Source of the DNA: Acholoe squamosa
Taxonomy: Eukaryota > Annelida > Polychaeta > Phyllodocida > Polynoidae
Assembly: GCA_949317995.1 (NCBI GenBank)
Contig: OX439036.1
Location: 3,527,207-3,591,206 of the forward strand
DNA length: 64,000 nt
Direction: 5' to 3'
A program made the translations under genes and the position numbers. The first letter of the stretch is position 1. Each line of letters begins with the position of its first letter. The notes beneath the pieces were generated by a model. The model was given only the letters and a program-made list of their open reading frames with translations. It ran no database searches and was not told where the DNA came from. Shown here one piece after another: positions 32,453 to 44,466 of the stretch.

Positions 32453-33740
32453 AGTCAAACATACCTCCATCCTATGCACCAGTGATCTGGATAACCACCA
32501 CGTGCCTACACCTTGATCCCTGATCAAGTGCAGAAATCCGCATCCAATACCGCCCCCCCCCCTTAATTTGCCAAACATATTACCCTCAGAGCATATACAT
32601 ACCAACCACATTGCACCCAGCGCCCCACATGCCACCTGTCCAACACTAAATACTGACCACCCCCCCCCCGAAACCTCCCAATACTCAACCCCCATTCCAG
32701 ATTTTCTTTCTTTACTTTTCTGTTTTCTGTTTATCAATTTTTCCTTCCCATAAACACCAATACACCTTTTTTCCTCTTATTGTACATTGTATGAAAGTTA
32801 CACAACACTCACATGAGTCTTGTAGATTTAGTTTTTCCGCGCCCATGGACGTTCTCAGCACACCCACATTTAATGCTTCGATACGCCACATATACTACCC
32901 AAGGCAGCAGCGCATTCTAGGGTATATGTATAAAATTTTTATTTTATATATTCTTGCACCGGCTTGATGGCTTGTCAGGACTCCTGTTAAATTCGGTATT
33001 CTTGCCACCGACACGCCTACTGTAGGAGTCCCTGTCTCCCATGCTCCAACCATGTTTGCACCTCTGTTTTTCTCAGATACAGTAATGCAGGTGGAATACC
33101 ATTTTGATTGGCTGTAATCAACCACAGCCCCAATTTCACGCCAAGCTTCCACAAAGCAGGCAACCCACCTGGTCAGAATTCAATCATAACCTTGACCTGC
33201 ATTTACCAACCTTCTTGACCTAAAAATTCCAATTTTTAATCAATACATACCAGGCCTCAGCGCCGAGGCCACCAGAAATTTGCATACGGGGCAGGCCAGC
33301 CCCCACTGCATATATCCAATAAGATAAGGCCTAGCCTTTTAAGGGCAAGACATACCTACATGGGAGACCTGCAACTGAGGGTTAGCTTCCCTCATGACCA
33401 GGTTTATAAGCCTTGACCCACCCCAAATCTTACCCATTCTCAACAATACACCACATCCAACCACTTCCTGTTTTTCTGAGAGCAAGTGTCTGGTTGAAGT
33501 TAACCATGGCGAACAGGGCATGCAGCCAGCCCAGGTAGGCCTGTCTTAAGTGTCCACTCTAGTACATAGACCATCAGTCATTCTTGCATTTGGTAATGGC
33601 AAAGTTTATTGTCATACTGCCCAGACTCCTCAATAAACCAATGGTAGTGTGAGCTCAGAGTATCTAGAAAAAGTTGAATGATCTTCACTCTTCACTGTCC
33701 AATGTTGTGCCTGCTAATCTTCCATTGTGTGTGGACCCAA
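32453..33740 (+). other. Block shared with the post-pol/internal-promoter region of the giant element
   Basis: Aligns by eye with 16239-17515 over its whole length at high identity. It includes TTTATAAG (33403-33410), the leader ATG (33506-33508) and the CCAG/GTAGGC donor (after 33534). Similarity stops near where the middle exon of the giant element begins. Outside the LTR and primer site this is the only clear shared block. Confidence 0.75.
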
Positions 33741-33857
33741 TCACCCACCTCCTTTAGGTTGGTTTATCAAGAGATAAACTCATTATTATGGAACACCAAT
33801 ATTTGATTTCCAATTAGCAAGTGATGATCTAGGTTAAGAAACCAAATTGTTAAGCAC

Positions 33858-33995
33858 AAGTTAGTGCTCCAAAACCGACTCCTAAGACCTGCTGAGAATT
33901 GAATCTCCTAAGACAGGCAGAGAACTGCACAAATTAGTGCTCCAAGCTGACTCCTAAGACCTGTAGAGAATTGACTCCAGGCAGAAAACTGGCAA
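33858..33995. repeat. Two-unit tandem repeat (about 70 bp)
   Basis: GCACAAGTTAGTGCTCC...GACTCCTAAGACCTG...GAGAATTGA occurs twice in a row with small changes. Confidence 0.6.
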
Positions 33996-34330
33996 TCCAA
34001 CCTGGTGACCGCAAGGCACCAAAAGTTTTCATCAACAAGGTATTTTGGAATCCACCCGTGGACCATACATATATGAGTATCTATCTCCCCCTTTCCAGCC
34101 CTAGCACTTATCCATTGTTAGCTAAAAGCTAAAACCTTTTATTCCTTTAATCATGTATTTATTTATTTATTTATTTGTTTACTTATTTTCTCTATAAAAC
34201 CCCACCCTCCCCCCACTCCACCTAACCTGAGGTCAGTTATCATCTTAAGTAACCACAAATTACTCACACCACACTTACAAATCCACTTTCCTCCTTCTCC
34301 CATAGATTATCCTTTTTGTCTATCGTGAAA

Positions 34331-34850
34331 TATTTCAAGGCTTGTGTGGGGATAGATATTCTCCTTAATTCACACCCCAAGATCAGTCGACCCATACATC
34401 AACAATATTTCCCCTTTTAGACAATATCCAATTTCTTATCTATTTCCACATTTGTGTGGGGATGGACATTCTCCTTAATTCACACCCCAAGATCAGTCGA
34501 CCCATACATCAACAATATTTCCCCTTTAGATGGTATCCAATTTCTTATCTATTTCCACATTTGTGTGGGGATGGACATTTCATGATTACATCCCTTCCCT
34601 ATAACCCCCTTCAACTCCCTTTTTCTCAATTGTTTTCCTTTAACAACTTCAATCCACTCATCTTGGAAAATTTCCAAGCTTGTGTGGGGATGGATATTTA
34701 CATGACTATAATTTTACCCCTTCATTCCCCCCCCCCCAAAGAAATTTAGGCCAAATCATCACAATATTTTTCCTTTTTTGTCAATATCCAGTTCCTTGTT
34801 TTTTTTCTAACCATTTCCACATTTGTGTGGGGATGGATAGTTTTAAATGA
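34331..34850 (+). repeat. Tandem array carrying the TGTGTGGGGATGG motif
   Basis: TGTGGGGAT followed by AGATATT, GGACATT or GGATATT occurs at 34345, 34455, 34564, 34683 and 34826. The first three are on a clean 110-bp unit (with CTCCTTAATTCACACCCC and ATCAGTCGACCC); the later ones are spaced 119 and 143 bp. A further copy is at 37449 and the functional-position copy at 38095. The motif equals the tract abutting the LTR. Confidence 0.7.
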
Positions 34851-35520
34851 ATAGTTGGGAATCAATGTGAGTAACCACTTTCCACTGAATGTCAGAGCAA
34901 TGTCTTAAAAAGACAGCTTTCCCATGAGGTGCCAAAATGACCCTTTTTCTGCAATTTGACTCAGGCTGGAAACTCTTAAAAGTTGGCATGCCACATATCG
35001 ACTAGCCTGCCGTTAGGTTAGTGTGAGCGCTAGAGTGTCGTAAAAAGATTAGATGAAAAATGCTCCACCCTTTTCTGAAGTAAGCCAGGTAGATGACCTT
35101 TGCTTTTTCTGGGCACATTAACAGCACCACCTGATTATAGCCCCACCTTGCACTAAGACATGCCTGGCCCCGGTTAACCACTTACTCACAGTCTGACCCC
35201 CTTATCAATTCACGATTAATACCCCATCCTATTATGAAAATGAACCAAATGCCACCCAATCCCCCAACCACTACCCCAACACACTCAACACCCCGTTTCA
35301 TGGAGTATTAAGGAGATCACTGGGAATATTGAGTTGATGTACTGGGATCATCCTGAGTGATACATGTAATGTAACCAAAGTGTGACCCAAAGTTTTGATT
35401 GTGTCTACTTATTTTTGTGACTTCCTGTATTGCCTCTAACAATGCCTGCTAATCCTCAGACTCATTCATATGACCGCTTTTTCCCAATGTATCCACCATC
35501 ATCAAAATTAAGTGATTGTA

Positions 35521-35925
35521 GAGACAGACCTTACTTAGAGAAGCAGATGTGAAGATAATCGCAGTACCTGACTACCATTCAACTACGTTTAAGGGCTCCA
35601 TCTTCCCATCTTCACCAGGGCACATCACAACAGCAACGTGGCTTGCCACCACAAACCCTGTCGCCGAATGGAGCTGCAGAAACCAGCTGAGCGCAAGCCA
35701 CCAGAAGTCTATTTTTTTGTTAGACAAACCTTACCCAAAGATGCAGACATGAAGCAGACAGCAACAGCTGACCCCGTTTCAATCACGTTTAAGGGCTCCA
35801 TCTTCCCATCTTCATCAGGGCACATCAAAACAGCGACGTGGCTTGCCACCACAAACCCTATCGCCGAATGGAGCTGCAGAAACCAGTCCACTGCAAGGAC
35901 TGAAAGTCTAATCTTTATTGTACAG
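35521..35925. repeat. 200-bp direct duplication
   Basis: Two adjacent units share TTTAAGGGCTCCATCTTCCC, GTGGCTTGCCACCACAAACC and CGCCGAATGGAGCTGCAGAA. Minus-strand CCCTGATGAAGATGGG recalls repeat tails seen in many animal transposons. No gene is supported. Confidence 0.65.
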
Positions 35926-35999
35926 GCTTTTCTTCTACAATAGCAGAATATTTTTAAAATCCTTAACCTTCTGAACTGTATTGTAACCAGTATTTCCCA

Positions 36000-38094
36000 T
36001 AATTAAGGAATTTTCAACTTAGATAGAAAATGCATGCATATTTTTAGTTTTTGATCTGTTTACTGTACTATTTCTGGTTTGCCTGCCTCAAAGAAGACAC
36101 TCCAGGAATATATTAGTTTAGTTTAGAAAATAGAAAGTGGAATTTTGATCACATTGATGTAACAAGCCGATTCCCCTCAGTGTTTAATCAAATTATTTTT
36201 GTGCATCAAAGAGCTCAATATACATGATACCTTTTGACCTTGACCCTTTCGGCCCCTGTACTTCATATATTTAGTACTACGTACTATGTCTGTGCAGTAT
36301 AGAAGTTGAATAGACGGTTCCAAATAGCAATATGTTAATGTGTGTTGTGTACGCATGTAGATGTGCACATATATAGTGCATATGCTGAGGTCGGCATGCG
36401 TATAGATCCACATATTTAAATAACCTTTCCGTGCATTATTACACAAAACATCAGGTGCATTAGTGCTCTCTCATTTTAATCATACTTTGCTTGATTGTCC
36501 AGTCCTATTAATTTTCACTGAAGTTATTGGCAGGAAACCTTTGGCATACCACGTTGTATATGAAACCCTCCTTCCAGTCCTAGCCATATAACCAATCATT
36601 GGTAAAGAAAAGCAAAAGTTTTAAATAAGAGTGTAATTCACCTCCACTGAAAAGGGCAAATACCTCAATGATCACGCCCAAACTACATGTTTTTGATTCC
36701 TATAGCCATGTTCAACCACAAAGTGCTTTCCAACTTGACTTCTCATTATTCAAAATTAATACAACCAAAGATACTTTTTCAACTCTTGAAAAATAGCATA
36801 AGTTGCGAGATCACTATCACTGAAAGGCTTAACAGATTAAGTCATTCATGACCCCCTTTCACCCCCCCCCCCTAACAGACACAGGGCTGTGATTGGTAAG
36901 AGTTTGCTCCATGACTAAGGCATATAATGGCAACAAAGCCAATACCATGTCAACACAAATCAGACACGCTGCACATACTCCCTGAAGGAAGGGAACCTGG
37001 ATGCACATTGCAGCTAGTTCACCTTTTTCTAAACGGCAGTATTGTGTACCAAAGATTGCAGCCAAGCAGCAACAAAACAGTCTGAGTGACATAAATTAGA
37101 AAGCCAAGGCACTGCAGTGTTCTAACAGACTTTCTCCAGCACTCACAAACCAAATACACGGAAGTATGCCCACATATCACCAGAGCCCCCATGCAGACCT
37201 TGTCTGTCCCAAATCCACCCCCCCCCCAACAACTTCCCTGTTGGCCCCATGCCCCCACGTATAGTGATTTCTCGAATCTTAAACAAACCTTGATAATACT
37301 CATAGCAATGAAAAACAAAATTTTTGTTGGTTTAAACGCGCATGGTTGTTGAACAGGTAGTGATGGAATATTGGAAGTCTGGCATCAAACACTTCCTCTC
37401 CTTACAGGGTATGCATGCACCTGTCACTCATACGGAGCTGAGTGCTTGTGTGGGGATATCCTCACTCACTTCCATCATTATAACAGAAATTACTCAACTT
37501 CTCAGGCCTGGCTCAGACATTAGATTTAAACATACAAAGAAATGTTTCAGGTATCCACTGAGCTAGGGTTGGGAGTGTGTTAGTCGTTATCCTGTACTTG
37601 TACTTTTTTTTTTCTTGAGCCCTCTCTCTATGACAAATCCCTCATATAGCATCAAGGCAGCCTTGAAACCTACCCTCTAGGCTGTTTCTTAAATGTCATA
37701 CCCTTTTCAAACCCACCATGTGTTGTATTTATGGGTTTTAGTCAATTTAGTCGACATATAATTTGCATGTTTAAACAAGCTAGTGTTCAGTGTGTCTCCT
37801 TGATCAGCCCCAAGTCAAACCACCTTTTCGCAAATATTTCAATAGAAACCAGTTAAAGGTATAATTTAATCCCTTGATTAGGTCACTACTCCTTAAAAGT
37901 TTCTTTCATTTCACCCTCAATTTACTCATAACCTTTAAGGACCTATTACAATGAGAATCCTGTGGCAATTGCCTTTATACTGATCAAGATTGCACAAATA
38001 CATCCTTTTCTGTAAACAGGAATTTAGTAAACCCTGAATCCTTACTCCTGTAAACCTATATTTTCCCTGCACTCATAGCGGAGATGAGTGGGAG
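36000..38094. other. Remaining interior of the pol-less element
   Basis: AT-rich with C-runs near 36860 and 37220; no coding frame of note. One TGTGGGGATA copy lies at 37449-37458. Confidence 0.4.
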
Positions 38095-38104
38095 TGTGGG
38101 GATA

Positions 38105-38697
38105 TGTCAATGGACGATTCTGGGTATTACAATTATTCGATACATATTTACTTTTTCACCGCTAGGCTTATCCACAGACCTGCCTACAAGCCTACTCAAA
38201 CCAAGACCTTGGATCTGGCTCTACCTTCCCTGGCCAGTGACCTCAGATTCACCTCAGGATCCTGGCTAGGGGTCATGACCTTGACCCCCACTAACCCTAG
38301 GTACAGGGTGGAAGTGTGCTCACACCCACCTCCATTCCTAGCCAATCAGGGGCTGAGCTGCTCCTCCCACAGGAGCTGATGCAATGCAGGCAGGGTCTTG
38401 CCTGTCCCTGAGCATGACGTCATGCTTCCCTTAAGGATGACGTCATGCCTACCCCAAGCTGCTCCTATATATATGAATACAGGACTGGCTTGGGACATGT
38501 TAGTCTGCTCCCAGACCTAGAGGCTACATCACCCTATACTAAGGCATAGGCTTGGCTGGATAAGCTTGGTGAGTGATCATGCTGTACCATCTTACATGGT
38601 CACTCTGTACCACCAATCTTACAATAAAGCTGGATCAACTGAAGAGCTCCAAGTTCCTCTTTTTCCTTTGTAAAGGACATTTAACGCTCCTTTGACA
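38105..38697 (+). repeat. 3' LTR of the pol-less element (593 bp)
   Basis: Same length and near-identical sequence to 30512-31104. CRE sites at 38415-38422 and 38438-38445, TATA at 38466-38473, AATAAA at 38623-38628. Confidence 0.88.
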
Positions 38698-38907
38698 CCA
38701 TGTTAAAAAAAGAAGATATTGCCTTGCGCAAGGAACATTTAAATTGAAACTTAAAGCAGCGGCTAGCTCCGTATCATGTGACCTACTTCGTCGAGCAAGG
38801 TCTCATGGCGGACGAAAAAAAAACGGGACGTCTCGACACGTTGAAAAACAGTAAATATGGTTGTGTTTCTTGATTTTAAGGCAAATTCATCCCGTAGGCC
38901 CATATAA

Positions 38908-39069
38908 TAAATGCAAATGTCCACTCCCATAGGATAATTTTGGATTGCATTCCCCTCGGTGCTTCTGCCGGTATTCAACGAGGCCTTATAGGCCAAGTTG
39001 AATGCGGGCAGAAGTACCTCTGGGAATACGATCCAAAATTATCCCATGGGAGTGGACATTTGCTTATGT
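38908..39069. mobile_element. Palindromic MITE-like element
   Basis: A near-perfect inverted repeat of about 160 bp. The left arm begins TAAATGCAAATGTCCACTCC and the right arm ends GGAGTGGACATTTGCTTA in reverse complement sense, meeting around a GGCCTTATAGGCC centre. A second member is at 48991-49106 and a half member at 28441-28530. No transposase. Confidence 0.7.
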
Positions 39070-39290
39070 AGCACATGGTATGCGCACATTGCGAGAAGTG
39101 TAGAAATTTTGTGATTTTGTTTTTCAAAGTCACTGTAGTGAGTCAAGATGGATCTTATGTGTGTATAAATGACTCTAGATAGGTAGTACAACTTCTTTCT
39201 CACTGTTTATGCAATTCCATTGGTATTTGATGATGTACAGCTGAGCTGTGGCCTTTCTTGTAAAGATTGATGAAACGTGAAGCGTGAGTG
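39060..39290. repeat. Third copy of the dispersed repeat seen near 29.7-30.2 kb
   Basis: Shares CACATGGTATGCGCACATTG, GTGTATAAATGACTCTAGAT and GTAAAGATTGATGAAACGTG with the earlier copies. Confidence 0.55.
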
Positions 39291-39299
39291 AATTGTATG

Positions 39300-41280
39300 T
39301 CAGTCTCAAAGTATGAGCTGAAGACACAGTACTGATATTGTATAGGAGGCACACTGCCATTGTTTTATGAGGTACACACACTGGAGACAATGGAGGGTTA
39401 ATATCATTATTGTATAAGTGTTTTTTTTAATGAGCTAGGCTAAAGTTCCTAATTTTTCTGCATTTCCAAAATTCTTTGCCAACACGTCATTTCAAGAATT
39501 TCCATCTCTTACTTTAGCTTTTTGGTATACATAAAGGTATATATATATATTGTACCAGTTTTTACACAGAATTTGGTGCAGCTAGACCTATATTTTACAG
39601 TTATAATCATGCTGCAACTGTTTCCGTTCACTCACGCCTCATGTTTTTGGAAGGTTTTAGGGCATCTGTGATAGAAACTGACATGTTAGGAGTTGGAGCC
39701 TTGAATGAAACTTTTTAATAAGCCAAGATATAGGGCTATTAATAAAAAATAATGTTGTTAAGAAATACTGAGTTTGTTAATTGTAGTATCAGCCCCCCAT
39801 TCCTAGAAATCTTGGAATGAGCCATATATATTGCCAAGGGATTATGAATAAGAAATATAATTTAACCAGTACATTTAGAATTTCAAATTATGGGACACAA
39901 TTTCTCTTGACTTGGGGAATTCAATAAATAGTTCATAAATAATTATGTATTTTAGATGATAAAAAAATGTTTTTGTTCCTTTTGTTGTTGTTATTCTGCT
40001 GTGTTGTTCAGATATTGTACCCACAGCATTTGGAACAGTGCTTTACATTCTGAAATAAACATCAGTAAAATGATTGATCGAGTTCTGTTCAGGAAGGCAT
40101 TTCTCAAGACTATGAATAGACCCCTTCCAAATCATAGTGGGATCCCTCACTCTAATGCCGTTATAGCCCTGCATCTAGTGGTCACTAATGGTTGCACTGG
40201 TACGACTGCCCTACCAAACCATATGTAATTACTGCATTAAGTGCTGATCATACAGAGCAGTCGTAGTGCATTTCCTACAATCACCAACTCTAATTTTTCA
40301 AATCGTAGTGGCTGTGATCAGTCGTACCATCTAGAAAAATGCCTTCCTGATTTCCTTAAAGAACAACCAAGTTGAGGAGACCCTAGATCTTTGCTGAGAC
40401 TGCCTGAAAAACCACCTGGAGAAACGTCTAAATACCAGATGGACAATTCAGATGTACGCTCTCCTATTTTAGGATTCATGTAAAATATTATCTTTACACC
40501 AAACATTATTGGTGTAAAACATCATCAATGAATACCATATATAGTTACATCACTTTCAATTTGCCATTTTACTCAAGAAAATTTCACAAAAAGGTCGCCC
40601 TTTTAGTGGGGTACCCTTAAAAAATTCATACCACTTTTGCAACCTTTCAAACTGTAAATATCATACTCCTTTTTATTTATGTTGCAAAAACACCAAGGCA
40701 TTCCCCATTGTCACTTTTGAAAGATTGCTTACTGTTTTTGGCTGCCTACTCCTTTTATCCAAAAATCCCAGTGAAGTACTCTGTAACTGTTCCCACTTTC
40801 TATATATTCTATATTAATCATGTGCATTCACAAAGTAGGGGTATAGGGGTCCTTTGGGCTCTGAGGCTGTATACTTTCATAATGGTACATTTTTAGACAT
40901 TTTGGTCTTAAAGGGGTAGGTTATTTTAGGCCACAATATACAAAAAAAAATACTTTCCATTCCACAAAAAGGGATAATTATAATATTCGGGGTAGGAACC
41001 CTTGTGACATTTTGCACAAGGGCACCATATTTCAGGTGATGTATGCACAGGACATCCATGAATTTCAGAATGGACCCCCAGGCCAAATGGTCACTATATA
41101 TCAAATAGAGATCCCAATCAAAGGAAAGTTTGATACCAAATCACTCTCTGTGGAGAAGATTGATCATGCCCTGAAGTTCTCTTCAGACTGATCTCATATT
41201 TCTTCCACTAGGTGGCGTCCTGGGGGTGGAGAGACAGTAGTTTGTGTAACATCATACGGGGGTATCCACTTTATTGACTT
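39300..41280. other. Intergenic DNA
   Basis: AT-rich with short open frames only; I see no exon with domain signatures. (TA)n near 39540. Confidence 0.4.
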
Positions 41281-41299
41281 TGCTGACAGTGGGTATCTA

Positions 41300-41530
41300 C
41301 CTATTTAACCCTTTATGGCCGCCAATGCAAGAGTGCATCATGTCAATTGGTTGGCATCATGCACCAATGAGGTGCAGGCCTCATGCAGACTCTCTAGCAG
41401 TGTATCAGCCCGGTCGGGTCAGCATGATGCTTGATTGTAGCGTGGACAGTGACTCACCAGGGCCGCAGTCATGTATCATGACGACCAGTGGCATGGTACA
41501 TTAATGCATTAGTTGTTCCTAAAGGAGTTT
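41300..41530. mobile_element. MITE-like repeat, TTAACCCTTT / GCATGATGC family
   Basis: Starts TTTAACCCTTTATGGCCGCC and ends near CATTAATGCATTAGTTG...CCTAAAGG. The interior alternates GTGCATCATG and CATGATGC words with CCAATGAGGTG and CAATTGGTTGGCATCATG. Related copies lie at 41930-42065, 54170-54300, 54600-54850, 55230-55420 and 60140-60512. Confidence 0.55.
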
Positions 41531-41929
41531 CGTAACAGTAACAAAACAAACTGAAAAGAAAACAAACATGGAATTGCAATCCTAACCTGAATTCCAAGTT
41601 TATCATGAAAGGACAGTCTATTTATTATAATATTGAGCCTATTAATTACTCCCAGCATTGTCTGAGAGATAAGACAGATTGATACTATGTCTGTTAACAT
41701 GTTACAACCGATTTTACACCTGAAACTCTGGGGAATCCCCAGAGTCTCGACATTGATAAGTGTGTGCATTTTCCTTATCAGTTAATGACCAGTGTTTCAA
41801 TTTTGCTTTAATTTGTATGTACATTTTACAGTTTCTGCACTGAAAATGAAAACTAACCATCATGTTTCAGTTTGCCCTCAAAAGGCCAGACACTTGACTT
41901 CCTGACCTCACTTTAACAATTTAGGGGTT

Positions 41930-42065
41930 TGCTGATTCATGCATCATGCCCATTGGTCATCATGATGCACGAATGCCACCCTTGCGAGTAACTCGCCAGG
42001 AGTGCATTTAAGTATGACGGGGTTGATACACTATCGGAGGGTTGGCATGATGCTCTACTAAAGTG
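41930..42065. repeat. Fragment of the GCATGATGC repeat family
   Basis: Contains GCATCATGCCCATTGGTCAT, CATGATGCAC, CTCGCCAGGAGTGCATT and GGCATGATGCTC. Confidence 0.5.
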
Positions 42066-42119
42066 CTGGCAAGCAGACGGCCAGTGATATACGAACGAGC
42101 TCCTTGTGCGTGGAGTGCC

Positions 42120-42480
42120 ACTGTATGCACGAGGAAAAGGAGGTCAAAGGACAACGAAGGGACGGGTAGTCACAGGATAACTGTGGGTGTATGTGGTTAC
42201 AGGACACACAAGGAGGGGAACAGGACACACAAGGAAGGGTGGTTACAGGACACACAGGGAGGGGTGATTGCAGGACAACACGATAGCGGTGGTCATATTT
42301 GACCACCCTTTCCTCATTTTGTCCTGTAACCACCCTTTCCTCAAGCTGTCCTGTAACCACCCTTTCCTCCTGCTGTCCTGTAACCAACATCACCAGGTTG
42401 TCCTGTGACATCCTTTTCCTCATGTAGTCCTGTGACCACCCCATCCTGTTGTTGTCGCGTGACGTCCTTTTCCTCATGCT
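42120..42480. repeat. Head-to-head minisatellite
   Basis: Left of about 42290, units read GGTTACAGGACACACAAGGA. Right of it, the same words are inverted: six units of TGTCCTGTAACCACCCTTTC on a 24-bp period. The single strand could fold into a long hairpin centred near 42298 (GGTCATATTTGACC). Confidence 0.75.
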
Positions 42481-42499
42481 TATATCATCGGCCCAAGCA

Positions 42500-44270
42500 G
42501 ACTTAATAATTCAATGCAGCCAAATGAGACTAGGGGAAAGTCTCAAGAATCTGTTCTGGTGGTTTATCCCCTCCCTGGGCCCTTCTGTTTAAGCAACATC
42601 TTATATGCAATGACATCTGCCGAGTAATAGGGTAGAGGCGCCCATTTCAGACACTCCTGACCACACAAGGGTTGCCCATATTTGGTGCTTACATCTTATA
42701 CCTTTTTCTACTTTTCATTGCACCAGTTAATACATAATATTTTAACCCCAAAACTCATGAAGAGGTTTTGACGAAACTCTTCAATACATATGAATAAATG
42801 AGCTGTCTCCAAAACATCAAATTGCCCCGTAAGTTGTACAGCTCATGCCAGAGCTACTGGTGACCCTAGATTCAGACACTATGTTATCTATCTGATACAG
42901 ACGCAATGGGTCTCTGTATGTTAAATATCCTATAGAGGCATATAGCATATAACACTAAGGAATCAAGGCTAATATGATACTCCTCTCCAGGACACTCCCA
43001 GATGTTTGATTTTGCATACCTGTAACAGGTCGGTCTATAAGCCCAGATGAGCATGACTTCTATGGGCAGATTGAGCAGTGATTAGGTTTAGTGTTAGATA
43101 GTAGGTAAACCAAACGCAGATTGAATATCCCTATCTGGAAGTGCAGGTATATTATGCAGTATTCTGTTTGTGATGAAATGTCCATCGTGAAAATATTGAA
43201 ATCCTGATATAATTGTGTCTGATTAGGGGTGTAATTGGTGTCTGACTGTAGGTATAATCTGAGATCATAACTCTCATATCATAACATGAGGGATGTATTA
43301 AGGTTTGTGAAGTCAAATCATTAGAAAAAATGTGTATATTGCCATTGACATGTATAGAAATCCTATTAACATGAAGGTTAAGATATGACAAATTGACAAA
43401 TCAAACCAGGATCTATAACAAAAACACCCTGAGTTTGCACAACTGTAAAACCAAGTATGACAGCAGGTTTACGTTTTATTTCTCATTTGTTAGAGAGAAT
43501 AATATCTGAGTTTTAATGTCTAATTCAAATGATAGCTGAATTCTTCATATATCTATTATGTAATTCAATGCAAAAGATGTCCCACTTTAGGTGTCTGAAA
43601 GTTTGAAAAGCAATTATGTTGGAATGTGAACATGACACCATCTGCCAGGTTGAGTCCTTACACAAGAAGGAGTCCCATTCCTCGATTGAAGGGCATCCTT
43701 TGTGTGTCGCTGCTTTATGTAACAGTATGAGGGGCATTGCCCCATTAAAAGACGGCCTAATCAGCCCGTATCAGCACTTGAAATTTTGTATTTGTGATTA
43801 GGGTGATAATAGATGCGCTACCGTCCTTATACTCACTTATAGCTAACATTATGATTGTGTTGGGTCATTTTTAAAGGTATGCTAGACACCCTGTATCTGT
43901 TAACGGTGGTTTCAGTTCTATTTGATTTCTTCCCTTGTCAAATGTCCAGCCTTGTGTCAATAGAACATAGTTCTTAGAGGTCTCAGAGAAGGAAATGGTT
44001 CCGCATTATAATTTAATGTAGCGCGAAACGCGATAGCACCCATTGGAACATGTTCATTTTCTAAAAATCACCCCAGAATTAATAGATACATCCTTCCTTC
44101 ATAATATAGGCTGACTTAAAATATGAATTGACCACGAAAATTTTGAGCACTGGACTATAGCGTAAAAACACCCTGATTCTGCCTAAATCTGCACTGAATA
44201 AAATGTAAATTCACTTTTTCCAATCTAACCTTTGAAAAAATAGGTAAGCACTTTGAGTAATGCCCTCCTG
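42500..44270. other. Intergenic DNA downstream of the lectin gene
   Basis: No credible exon. GTAGCGCGAAACGCGATAGC near 44019 is a short GC-rich inverted repeat. Confidence 0.4.
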
Positions 44271-44321
44271 GTATTTTATTCAAAGCAGCAAATGTTCAAC
44301 AGCATGTGTAGTGGTTTTATA

Positions 44322-44327
44322 TTTATT
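44322..44327 (-). terminator. Polyadenylation signal of the lectin-PAN gene
   Basis: AATAAA on the minus strand, about 140 bp past the stop; a second one lies at 44280-44275. Confidence 0.5.
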
Positions 44328-44466
44328 GGCATTATTTTCAACATGGTTATTGACCATTCAGTGTGCCTGCAGTATTCACTTCTGACCACAATCTTACATG
44401 ACTTCCGGTTTTCTGTGGGATTTCCTTTACTGAGACCTAGAGAGAGACATGGGTACTCGAGGATCA

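Larger units (their letters stand above)
30512..38697 (+). mobile_element. Pol-less LTR retroelement related to the giant element (8.2 kb)
   Basis: Bounded by 593-bp LTRs (30512-31104 and 38105-38697, TG...TTTGACA) that differ at about one base, with CCAT on both sides as a 4-bp target duplication. It has a primer site (TGGTCGAGAAACCC, 31106) and the TGTGGGGATA tract before the 3' LTR. The 7.0 kb interior has no recognisable gag capsid, pol or env domain, so it is a non-autonomous derivative probably mobilised by a relative of the giant element. It shares with it the LTR promoter half and the internal-promoter block (32453-33740). Insertion is very recent by the LTR match. Confidence 0.88.

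Noticed and set aside
35588-35890. Hammerhead-ribozyme-like CTGATGA on the minus strand
   Set aside because: CTGATGA is followed by a possible small stem but the required GAAAC is not in place in either unit; chance or transposon tail.
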